A DNA stretch of 17,197 nt from contig NW_025955640.1 of NCBI RefSeq assembly GCF_022376445.1, forward strand, positions 1 to 17,197. Reading direction: 5' to 3'. The notes under the pieces were generated by a model. The model was not told the DNA's origin. It worked only from the letters and a program-made list of their open reading frames with translations, and ran no database searches. This stretch comes from Fomitopsis serialis (Eukaryota > Basidiomycota > Agaricomycetes > Polyporales > Fomitopsidaceae). Positions within the stretch are counted from its first letter, which is position 1, and each line of letters begins with the position of its first letter. Made by a program: the position numbers and the translations under genes. Of the stretch, positions 1 to 8,230 are shown piece after piece.

Positions 1-9
1 CCTTACTGA

Positions 10-696
10 TCAGTCTGGAACCTGCGACGCCGCTTAAGTCACTTTGAGCATCTGTAACATGCAGAACTTACCGTGCCATGCTGCTGTTCATGCAGTTCGC
101 CTCGCTCCGCGACGAGATTGTCTCGCTTCGTGGAGAGGGCAAATAGCCTCGCAGCGATGGTCAAGCGCGTTTGGACAAGATTCTCGATCTGAGAATGAAG
201 TGTACTGGATAGCTGGACGTTATCGTCCAATTCTTGCTTCATGTGCTGGTGCTTGCTCTCGCAGGCCTGCAGATGATGTCGCGAGGCCGTAATGCTTCGC
301 AATTTTGCGGAGACGTTGGCATCCCTACGGGGCGGGGAAAGCCATAGGCATGTCAGGCGAGTGAGAATACGAGTCAGTGGCTCACCTCTCAATAGCACCG
401 TTGAACTCGTTATCCGATGCGTCCGCAACCAAACACGCACTGAGATAGACCCGACGACAATCGGCCTTGGAGATTGCTGAGTTGCAATCTCCACACAATA
501 AATGCTGTTGCCGGCCAGTGGCGTTATCAAGAAACTCCCGACACGAACGGCAAAGGAGATGACCTGTGTACGGAGACATGAGTGGCGCTACCAGTAGGGT
601 TTGTCGCGAAGCCTCACCACAAATCGACCGATATACCCACGAAGACTCGTCGCTGTCGCGAAGTCTGTCCTCACAGACCGCGCAGACGATGTGCAT
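10..696 (-). CDS. RING-finger/coiled-coil protein (paralogue 1)
   Basis: Probable E3 ubiquitin ligase-like protein of about 173 residues. Exons on the minus strand are 696-618, 563-386, 324-72 and 21-10. The introns (54, 61 and 50 nt) start GTGAGG, GTGAGC and GTAAGT and end in YAG, and phases agree throughout. An N-terminal C3HC4 RING is complete only after removing intron 1: C5-x2-C8, C26-x-H28, C31-x2-C34, C50-x2-C53. Residues from about 90 on form a Gln/Glu/Lys/Arg-rich coiled coil. ATG 696 was chosen because the RING begins four residues later, as in the neighbouring paralogue; there is no ATG further upstream in this frame. RING proteins bind an E2 enzyme and promote ubiquitin transfer; the substrate is unknown. 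The last exon codes for only three residues plus a stop, so the C-terminus is the least certain part; without intron 3 the frame stops at 39. Confidence 0.78.
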
Positions 697-969
697 GGTG
701 CGCAAAGCTGTCAAGATGAGTCAGTGGGGCTCGAGGAATGATCAACGCACGCAGAGCCAGACAAGATCGGACTTTGCCGAACAGTGCCAAACAAACTGAC
801 GTCTTCGGTGGCACCGAACCCAAAAAACTCAGGAAACCCATAGAATCAAGGAAATCAATGGAACACAGGCACTCAGGGGACAGGATCTGCGCTCTCGCGC
901 AGGTACATGTGGGTCCATGAGTGTTCAGGGCTTCTCTAGTAAGGTCTTCCGGAAGATCCCGTCAGCTTT

Positions 970-1025
970 CGATGGGTCCTGCGACCCATCGGCGCGAATG
1001 CTCTTGAGTACTTGAGTACTTGAGA
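970..1025. repeat. Hairpin followed by a duplicated octamer
   Basis: Positions 970-978 and 983-991 form a perfect 9-bp inverted repeat (core GATGGGTC / GACCCATC) around the 4-nt loop CTGC. Thirteen bases further on, the octamer TTGAGTAC occurs twice head to tail (1004-1011 and 1012-1019), followed by a partial third copy (TTGAGA). It lies in the spacer between the two RING genes. A role as an upstream element of paralogue 1 or a 3' processing signal for paralogue 2 is possible but unproven. Confidence 0.6.
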
Positions 1026-1098
1026 TCGGTACCGGTGCTGTCGCGTGCAGGGGTGCCCCTCGGAGCGGAGGTGCGCATCGACATCTAGCGCTCAGGTG

Positions 1099-1173
1099 AT
1101 CAAGGCCTCACGATCAGGCCTCAGGCCTCAAGCTTCAAGCTTCAAGCACAAGGTTCAAACGTTTCAAAGGTTC
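1099..1173. repeat. Cluster of short direct repeats
   Basis: AGGCCTCA occurs three times close together, followed by tandem AAGCTTC units and several spaced TTCAAR motifs. It reads as a simple-sequence expansion in noncoding DNA about 90-160 bp beyond the inferred stop of RING paralogue 2. No protein reading explains it. Confidence 0.55.
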
Positions 1174-1259
1174 ACATTTTATCAGATTCAGCGAGTCGCG
1201 TTGGAGCGCTTGAGTCAGATACCCAGCGATATAAAGCAAATCAACCGAGTTCAAATAAG

Positions 1260-2246
1260 CTAAGCTCGAGTTGGTTCGACCGTGCTCTGTCCGAGTGCGC
1301 CCGAATACACTACTTCCTGACGACGCCGCGCTATGTACACCTCCAGACGCCGATGCCCGAGCGTCATCTCTCCTAGACGGCAACACAGAGCGTTGCGCAG
1401 CGATCTACGCCTTGCGTCGTTTCTGCGCGTTCGAGTCGTCGTCGATCAGGAAACAGGGCTCCCCTTGCTCTGTGATGAACTTACCGCGCAAGGAACATCC
1501 GCATTTGCTGTCGACGGAGACCTCTGCGACGACGTTGCTCCTCTGGTTGCGGGGCCGCGTCTTCATGGCTCAGAGAAGATACGCGCGCAGCAGACTGCAG
1601 TTTGTCAGATCCTGACAAACCTCCCGACAGCACAGAGAAGCTCACCGTCGCTCGAAGAGCAATAATTGCGTCGTACTCTCGGACGCATTCAGTGCGCACG
1701 GTGCCCGCCTTTCTCTGAAGCTCACGTATTTCACTTGTGATACGATCGAGGGTCCCGAAGTGCCTGGCAATGCTTGCGTGCTGCACGCGGACGTGTTTGG
1801 CAACGATATCGGTTCGAGCGGCCACGGATTTCACGGTTCGTTCGAGACGTCGCTGTTCCGTCGACAGAACGGCCAGCCGCCTGCAGGGGTGTAGATCAGT
1901 AGATTGTTTCGCACAGACAAGGGTCGTCAACAGACCTGTCGATCCTAGTACGCAACGTTGGTGGATTAGCAGGCTCGGAACTGAAGAATATAGGTGTGGC
2001 GTCGTCCGCTTCAATCAGGGAAAGGGAGTCTCGATAGGGACAGCACTGATCGCGCGCGATCAGAGTGTTGACACAGGTCTGACAGAAGACGTGGCCTAGA
2101 TTGCGAAGGTGCCCGTCTTTGATCAATATGAGTTTGACCACATATCCAGACCAACACGTACCACATCGTATGGAGACCGGTCTATTAGGGAGAGCACCAG
2201 AGTTCTGCGGATACTCGACGGCGCACACGGGACACGTAGGATGCAT
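1260..2246 (-). CDS. RING-finger/coiled-coil protein (paralogue 2)
   Basis: Paralogue of the gene at 10-696, about 267 residues. Exons are 2246-2162, 2095-1936, 1880-1485 and 1422-1260. Introns of 66, 55 and 62 nt start GTACGT, GTCTGT and GTAAGT and end in TAG, CAG and CAG. Introns 1 and 2 lie at the same protein positions and phases as in paralogue 1: inside the RING just before the zinc-binding His, and before the coiled coil. After splicing, the RING reads C5-x2-C8, C28-x-H30, C33-x2-C36, then C46/C47. The expected eighth ligand, two residues after C47-Pro, is Arg50, so the second zinc site looks incomplete. The middle and end are a Glu/Arg-rich coiled coil and a basic tail. If intron 3 is not removed, translation stops at 1481 inside the donor. 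ATG 2246 sits four codons before the RING. Confidence 0.78.
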
Positions 2247-2405
2247 GTCGAAGCTATGCAGAGGAATGAAACTGTTGGCGCAACCCATTGAAGACGGAAG
2301 CGGCACTTATACCCGCATTGAACAGTCCTTTGTGTACATCGTGGCGGCGCTACGAGCAGTGGCATTGGTACACGTCACTATCGCAGGTCCGGTGGCATCT
2401 AGGCT
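2247..2405. promoter_or_regulatory. Divergent promoter region of 159 bp
   Basis: This short spacer separates the inferred ATG of RING paralogue 2 (minus strand) from the inferred ATG of the small plus-strand gene, so both promoters must lie here or overlap the genes. No definite TATA box or repeated operator-like motif stands out. Its limits depend on the 2406 start, which is uncertain. Confidence 0.35.
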
Positions 2406-3097
2406 ATGGGGACAAAAACAAAAGGTCTCGGACACGTACGCACCAGGTTATTCGGAAGATCACACCGTGACCCCCGGCGGCACATCCAGCCAAACCACCT
2501 TCCAGTCGTCGGTATGCCTACTCTTCGGAAAGCCTGCAATACGAAGGACGTGAGTATGCGCCGAGTAATCTGGCCTTCAGAGTGTGACCTGACACGCACC
2601 AGTGCTCTCTGAGGTCTATCCGCGGGATTTTATTCAGCTCGGAGGCTCATGTTGGTCGTGGCGTTCACGTACCTACTATTACTCCACGAAACGAGTCAGT
2701 GGCACACCCACGCTTTCCCTCGCTGGAAGCCGTCCTCGGTCCAGTCCGGAATTTACAGGAAACCTGGGTGGATCTCGAGGCTGGGGCAGGGGCGCGGCGA
2801 TTCCTCGTTGCTGCGCAGTACGACCCCGCCCTTCCTGTCAACAAAGCGCTCAGGAAGCTTTCACCCATCGAGTGGCACGGAGACCTGATCATCATGCGTG
2901 CGGGTACCTGGGTGTTCGTCACCGACGTCGGTGCGCGCGCGCTGGCCATTCGAGCCGTCCAGAAGTAGGCATTTTACTGCCATTCTGATGATTAGATACG
3001 CCGACTGATGCTCGACAGGTACCTCCGCAAGTGCCGCGAGGTTGTCGCCACTGCAGCCGCGCAAGGTCTGCCTGTCGAGTTGCCGGCGGTGGTGTAG
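2406..3097 (+). CDS. Small conserved-looking protein of unknown function
   Basis: The best model gives about 147 residues from exons 2406-2435, 2490-2511, 2603-2650, 2700-2964 and 3019-3097. The last three exons are well supported. The introns at 2651-2699 (GTTGGT...CAG) and 2965-3018 (GTAGGC...CTGAT...CAG) keep phase and give a continuous protein with motifs VYPRDF, HPRFPSLEA, RRFLVAAQYDPALPVNKAL, WHGDLIIMRAG and a basic, Ala-rich end. The 5' end is uncertain. Either intron 2512-2602 (GTATGC) with ATG 2406, or intron 2550-2602 with the stronger donor GTGAGT but no visible ATG, would fit. I see no signal peptide, membrane segment or catalytic motif. It resembles small unannotated proteins I associate with Agaricomycetes, but I cannot name a function. 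Confidence 0.68.
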
Positions 3098-3721
3098 TCT
3101 ACACGGCTGCGTTATTTCCTCTGCATGGTTGTTTGTCCAAATATGTATCACTAGCGCGATCGACGGTGATGAAGAAGTTTGCATGTACGCACGAGAGGCG
3201 AGCGATGTAGACACGGTGACTGGTCAATTTACAGCAGCAGTACGACGGCTGCGTGTCCAAGCTTCCATGACCAACGTTCATCCCATTGCAATGTCGCCCC
3301 AGGCTGTATACGCGTTTGGAAATGGAGGGCGAGTCGTGTACTGGTTGAAGTGGCTGTCAACGCAGACCGCGCCCGCCAGTGCTAGTGAACCGTCAGGCGC
3401 TTGCCCATATCCAACTTCCCGGCGCTGTCTGCGGCGAGTGAGTCATGCGAGTCGCTTTCCTCCCCCGCCGCGAGAGCTGTCAATCGCAGCGGCCAGCTTG
3501 AGGCCCAATTCTCGTGTTCGTCCCTCAAAATCAACTGACACTATGAGCGCATGCGGTCGCCGCAAATCGAGCGCTCTCAAGGTTATAGCGCCCCTAGGCA
3601 GCTGTCGAGCGAAACACATATGACATAGGAACGCGAGATACAGATACAGAGGATTGGAGAGTGAAGTATACGTTTCAACGAACAAAACATGCGGCTCGAG
3701 CCTCGTCACGAATCAAAGCGT
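3098..3721. other. Convergent intergenic region
   Basis: This is the gap between the 3' ends of the small plus-strand gene and the minus-strand gene that follows. Open frames on both strands have no codon or domain character I trust and are not joined by good splice sites. It probably holds the two 3' UTRs; a noncoding transcript cannot be excluded. I see no repeats or RNA gene. Confidence 0.5.
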
Positions 3722-5130
3722 CTAAGTTGCGATCCTCATATCTTGCGCGATGTTAGCAACTTGAACGTCCGAGGTAGTGATGATCGTGGTCACCGTGGTC
3801 GTGGAACCACGTCCTACAATGTCAGTGGCGGCGGGCACAGTTGCGATCGTAACGGTAATCGTGGTGGTCATCGTATTTGCAACTGTCGCCGGGGCTGTCA
3901 CCGCCGCAGTTGGCATCGTCGGCGGCGATGGCACGGTGCCCTCGTTCAGACCAGCGGGAGGATCGGCCCTGCTTGCATCTACAGGGGCAGCGCCGTGTGT
4001 GTCCGCTGGCAATCGGTCGCGTATGTCATGAGCGACGTCTCGCGCGACGTCTAGTGGCTCTGCCGCGAAGCCGAGATAGCTGTCCTACAACGGGGTCCGT
4101 CAGAAAGAGGTGTCTGGTAGGCGACAACGACTCACTTGATCAGACCCGTCCAGACAGCCGACGTATCCGCCTGGTAAGACGTCGACTGGTAGCGTTTGAG
4201 GCGCCTCCGCCATGGCATCTTCTGCGGTCTCGGCAGCCGCGTCTTGTGGCATCTCTCGGCTTGCGTGCGACCCTGCGGTTCCAGAGTAGTCGATGATATC
4301 GTCAAACTCGAAACCGGTGGCACTGAGAGTTCCCGGCAACGGTGGGTCAGTCATCCCGTCATCCGTCCGATGTCTGTCACTGACCTGCTGTCAAGACAAA
4401 CAGAGGGCGGCATCCAGGCGAGAGGATCCAGAGCGTACGGCGCGTTATCTGCAAGCCCCGGATGCTCGCGGTACAAACTCCTGTGGAGACGCATGTTATA
4501 ATCCCACCCCGAGAATAGAAGGGTCACAAAAACGTACGGCTGATGCTCTGACATGCCAAGTGGAAGGGGAGCGGCCGCAGGAGAGAACGCGCCTATGGCA
4601 GAGGTGTCGAGTTCTAACGGAAGGGACGGCAAGCCACTCGGGCCATCTGGCGCGATGGAGTAGTAGGGGCTGTATGCATCGGTGAAGGTACCACGAAGGT
4701 ACGCATCGGACAGTGGCGGCGGGTGAGGCGCTGCCTCCACGTCTGTCGCCGTGTCGTTGCCTAGGACGGGCGGCGCGGGTGCATCCGGGATTTGTGGGTG
4801 CAAGGGAGGTAGGCCGGCATCCGGCAGTTCAAACAGTAGCGAAGGCATCGGCCCGATACCCTCCTCGATCATACGAAGCAACTCGTCTTGGGCTTCAGCA
4901 GATGTTTGAAGATGAGTTCCGAGACCGTCGTCGAGACGGGCCCGCTTGTAATACGACGTCTGGCCGCTTCGGGTGTCGTCCATGATGCTAGCGTCTCGAG
5001 CACTGTTGTGGGCACCACTGACGTTATTCACGGCAAGGCATGATGACGAAGGGGAGACCTGCCTATTGAGCCTGGCGCTGCGACGCCGCTGGCTGATGTT
5101 TCTGTAAGGGACGCGGCGAGAGGAATGCAT
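3722..5130 (-). CDS. Disordered acidic/Thr-rich protein of unknown function
   Basis: Exons are 5130-4538, 4480-4385, 4322-4136 and 4084-3722, giving about 412 residues. The introns (57, 62 and 51 nt) have donors GTACGT, GTCAGT and GTGAGT, CTGAC-like branch sites in the last two, and CAG/TAG ends, with phases agreeing. The protein is mostly low-complexity. It has an Arg-rich start, a KRAR basic cluster that may be a nuclear localisation signal, a Pro/Leu-rich middle, an acidic stretch near FEFDDIIDYSG, an Ala/Glu-rich part and a Thr/Val-rich C-terminus. No known domain was recognised. The start is open: ATG 4983 would give a 363-residue protein, while good splice sites upstream allow additional exons 5727-5456 and 5390-5315 joined in phase to an exon starting at 5184. 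A transcriptional regulator would fit the composition, but that is only a guess. Confidence 0.6.
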
Positions 5131-5856
5131 CCCAACGGAGTGGCGAGCTCTTGCGAAATCAAGGATGCGCGATGGAAGAAAAACCTGTGCGGGAGGGCGT
5201 CACATATACTGGTTGAGCACAATGCAGCCCGAAAACGAAGCAAGCGCTTGCGTACCGGGGGACGTGGCATGCCCCATGATGATGATAGGGATCTGGCCAG
5301 ACGCATGCACTCACATCGCATTGACGATGGAGGAGCTTCAGACGAAACGTTGCTTGGCTGCATCGCGAACGTCGTACTCGTATAGTTGCGCTGCTCGAGT
5401 ACGATGAGGAGGTCAGTGTCGCAGCCGGCCCCGCCCACTACGGAGTTGTACGTACATGAGCCGGTGCCACTCCGTTAGTCTCGCTGCACGGAGATGGCCA
5501 TGGAAGTGATACGTTCGACTAAGCGATACACGAGGGGCGGCAGCGAAACGTGGACGAGGGAAAATAGCGAGGCCGTAGCCCTGAGCATGCGGTTCCGCCG
5601 CACGGTATGCGTGAGCCCTGGATACGCTATAGCTAGAGCCAACATCGACGCGGAGGGGATGACGAAGACGGGCCACGGGCCTAAACGCTCTGCTGAGGGC
5701 GTAGCCGCCCTGTACTCGAAACCGCATAGCGGCCTAGCCCTTCAATACGATCGATCCACATTCAGTGGACGAAACGATGCTCTTATATTGGCTCACCGCG
5801 TTGTGATCGAGGACGCTGTGTGTCCCCAGCGATGCCCCCCGCTCTGCATGCGGTTA

Positions 5857-5908
5857 TCCTCCTACGCAGCCGTTGTCCTCCTACGCAGCCGTTGTCCTCC
5901 TACGCAGC
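5857..5908 (+). repeat. 19-bp tandem repeat, about 2.7 copies
   Basis: The unit TCCTCCTACGCAGCCGTTG is repeated perfectly at 5857-5875 and 5876-5894, followed by 14 matching bases at 5895-5908. It lies in presumed noncoding DNA about 420 bp before the dioxygenase start. The perfect match between copies suggests a recent duplication or length polymorphism. Confidence 0.85.
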
Positions 5909-6153
5909 AAACCTTCATGATCAGCAGCTGTAGCACGGAAACGCCGTAAACGAGGTGTCACTCACCGGCCGCGGTACCAATGGGACGGCGAGAAGGCTGC
6001 GGGGTTCGCGGAGCGGAGATCATGGGCACTAGTAGTACTGGTGGGTCAGGTCGGAGTAGGGCGGGCCTCGGGCTTTGGCTTAGCACGGTGGAGGTGGAAG
6101 CAAGGCCTGGCTCGGCGTACGGGGCTGCTGTCACGCTCGCGTGCTGTCACACT

Positions 6154-6170
6154 GCACGTGTATCACGTGC
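6154..6170. promoter_or_regulatory. Palindromic double E-box
   Basis: GCACGTG and CACGTGC form a perfect inverted repeat with a 3-bp spacer, so two CACGTG E-boxes lie 9 bp apart. They sit about 50 bp upstream of a TATA box. Basic helix-loop-helix factors bind CACGTG in fungi; that one regulates this gene is inference. Confidence 0.55.
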
Positions 6171-6220
6171 GGCGATATTCACTTTACTAAACTCCCACGC
6201 AGGCGCGTCGGACGCGCCGC

Positions 6221-6227
6221 TATATAA
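6221..6227 (+). promoter_or_regulatory. TATA box of the TET-like gene
   Basis: TATATAA lies 99 bp upstream of the ATG at 6326, in otherwise GC-rich DNA. Its position supports the first ATG after it as the start codon rather than ATGs near 5980-6021, which lie upstream of the box. Confidence 0.55.
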
Positions 6228-6325
6228 TGGGACGGGCGCAGCCTCGAGCCTGCGACTCGCTGTCGGCGGCGGCTTCATCTCCAGGCTGCTGGCTTCAAAC
6301 ACCCCCGGGGTGCTTGCTCGTCGAC

Positions 6326-8126
6326 ATGCTAGCGGCGCTCGTAGCTTCCCCGGTCTTTGGTGAGCGCGCAACTCCTCTCTGGCCCTGCTACTAGGCGGAC
6401 GAGCAGTGCGGGCGCATCTACGCGGAGCCAAGCCAGGCACTGGGGGATGGCACCCGTACTGCTAGGCGTCTGGCGACGGGCCAGACGCCGTCGACGTTAA
6501 ACGGTGGTGCTCACGGGGGCTCGTTAGGTGAACCGCTCATCGCGGCGGCCGACTCTGGATTCGTGTTCCGCCAACTACTGGCGGCGGCCATCGCAAGGGA
6601 AGACGAGGGCCTTTTCAGCGAAGGGGAGGATTGCGAACCAATCCCCTTGGGCGCCGCAAACGCGCAGCCAGCCCCGAGCTCGCGCCTCGGTTTGGTCCAC
6701 ACCCCGTTCAGCGCTGAGTCATCAAGCTTACGAGCCGAAGCGACGGGATCTTCAGCGGAATCCGACCACCCGGGCAGCGCTGCGGGTACGGTTGGGGCGT
6801 GCCTCGGTGCAGGCTCGCGATCGATCGAGCGACAGCGAAGAAAGGCCCAGGCGCGAGCAAAACGGAAGCGGCAGCGAGCGGAGAGCGCGTCGCCGTACGC
6901 GACGATGCAGAGGCCGCGGCTGCCGCTCCTCAACAGACACATCGACGCCGCTCCTTCAATCGGCACGGACATTGCTACTCAAGCCCTACCGCACTCCAAC
7001 GGCGCGTACACCGGGGGCAGGGAGCCGCGTACCTCGCGTCGGCAATACACGCTGGATGACTTGGTCGGCGAGGGATCAGAGTTTGGCTTCGAGTTGATTC
7101 GTTGGGATGGGAGGTACGCGGCGCTTTTGCATCCATGCATGCCATCATCACACGCTGTGTGTCTGCAGGACCCCTCGACCGATCACCGACGAGTCTGGGC
7201 GAGTCATCGCCGTCCTTTCTGGCGCCCCCAACGACCCAGCCTGGACCGGTGTGCACACCGGTGCCGCAGCTGCCATCTCAGAGGCCCGCACGAAGCTCTC
7301 CTTTTCCCACAAGGATGTGGTCCATCGGCGTGGAAACTTCCCGGCCCTCGCCGTGGGTATATCTTACGGAGGAGGGCAGAAGGTGAGAGTGACTGCGTCA
7401 CCGTCGAGAACAGCGTTGACGCCGCATAGCAACCAGCAAATCTAGTACATTCGCGCGCGAATGAGGCTTCCCTCACCTCCCTTCTGGCGAGCGAACACAT
7501 ACAGCGCATCGCCTCCTTCGGATCCAGAGGGTACTCATGCAGCTCAACAGGTCCCTTACTGACAGCTGGGCGGCAACGCAGACGTCTTTAGTACGTGGGC
7601 GCCGCGCCTCTTCAATTACTACGTCTCGCATATGCGGGACCTTCTTGGTCACCATCCGCAGCTCAGGCCCAACTTCAAGAATAGCGTATTTGCGTGTGCG
7701 ACTTTCAACTTCGGTCCCGCGACCTGTACCCTCGACCATCGTGATTGCGCCAACTTGCCGTTCGGCCTGTGCTCGATCACCTCGCTCGGTAGCTTCAATC
7801 CCCGAACAGGCGGCCACCTGGTCTTGTGGGACCTGCGACTCGTCATTGAATTCCCGCCTGGGTCAACTGCCATCATCCCGTCGGCAACTCTTCGCCATTC
7901 GAATACCGAGATTGGGCCGGATGAGGAACGGTTTTCGTTCACTCAGTATACCGCCGGTGGGATTTTCCGGTGGGTCGACCAGGGATTTCAGCCCTCACCA
8001 GAGTATTACTCGGCTTTGGACGTTGGCGCCAAGGCCGCTTTCCACCAACGTGCTGCAGCTCGATGGAAGGAGGGCATCTCGCTGTTTTCGACCTTGGAGG
8101 AGTTGCGGGCAGACTCAGGCGCATGA
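6326..8126 (+). CDS. JBP1/TET-type Fe(II)/2-oxoglutarate dioxygenase
   Basis: Likely DNA-modifying dioxygenase of about 489 residues; family members oxidise 5-methylcytosine or thymine using Fe(II), O2 and 2-oxoglutarate. Exons are 6326-6359, 6528-7113, 7169-7382, 7430-7530 and 7592-8126. The N-terminal ~160 residues are disordered with a basic cluster (RRKAQARAKRKRQR, possible nuclear targeting). Next come YTLDDLVGEGS, a conserved segment ending FPALAVGISYGGGQK, and the catalytic core. I read the ligands as His361 and Asp363 (HRD), His414 (LRHSN) and the 2OG-binding Arg425 (RFSFTQY), with the landmark EFPPGS between. The ending FSTLEEL matches my memory of Agaricomycete homologues. Introns 7114-7168 and 7383-7429 are clear. 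The 168-nt first intron is weakly supported, and the 7531-7591 boundary is odd (see findings). The fold is well supported; placement in TET/JBP rather than another 2OG subfamily rests on recollection. Confidence 0.75.
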
Positions 8127-8230
8127 TGGCACTTCATACGCCGGCAGTACTGTCCCTGATAAGTGATCCATTAATGAAGACTGCCAGCATATTACTCTAG
8201 CAATACGGGGCGTGCGTATACTAATGCTAG
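8127..8230. other. Convergent 3' spacer
   Basis: Only 104 bp separate the stop codons of the TET-like gene (plus) and the Src1-like gene (minus). Their 3' UTRs therefore probably overlap or share poly(A) signals. No gene or repeat is visible. Confidence 0.6.

Larger units (their letters stand above)
697..1259. other. Intergenic region between the two RING genes
   Basis: This stretch lies downstream of RING paralogue 2 and upstream of paralogue 1, so it should hold the terminator of the former and the promoter of the latter. I see no convincing coding region. It contains a perfect short inverted repeat (970-991), a duplicated octamer (1004-1019) and a cluster of short direct repeats (about 1099-1173), listed separately. 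No clear TATA box was recognised. Confidence 0.6.
5131..6325. other. Region between divergent genes, possible extra 5' exons
   Basis: This separates the minus-strand gene ending at 3722 from the plus-strand dioxygenase gene. The left part may contain 5' exons of the minus-strand gene. The candidate introns are 5455-5391 (GTACGT, CTGAC, CAG) and 5314-5185 (GTGAGT...CAG), and they keep one frame from an ATG at 5727. The right part holds a 19-bp tandem repeat, a double E-box and a TATA box, which belong to the dioxygenase promoter. Confidence 0.45.

Noticed and set aside
2861..3214. Minus-strand frame opposite the small plus-strand gene
   Set aside because: Antisense shadow; the plus strand has phase-consistent introns and a coherent protein.
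5413..5949. Overlapping open frames on both strands in the promoter region
   Set aside because: The plus-strand frame has no splice support and crosses the tandem repeat. The minus-strand frame is kept only as a possible 5' exon.
5980..6363. Plus-strand frame from ATG 5980 as the start of the TET-like gene
   Set aside because: It begins upstream of the TATA box at 6221. It could be joined in phase through an acceptor at 6465, so it is not fully excluded, but ATG 6326 fits the promoter better.
7536..8166. Second plus-strand frame across the TET-like catalytic region (209 codons)
   Set aside because: It is a shadow of the frame that contains the HRD, LRHSN and RFSFTQY motifs.
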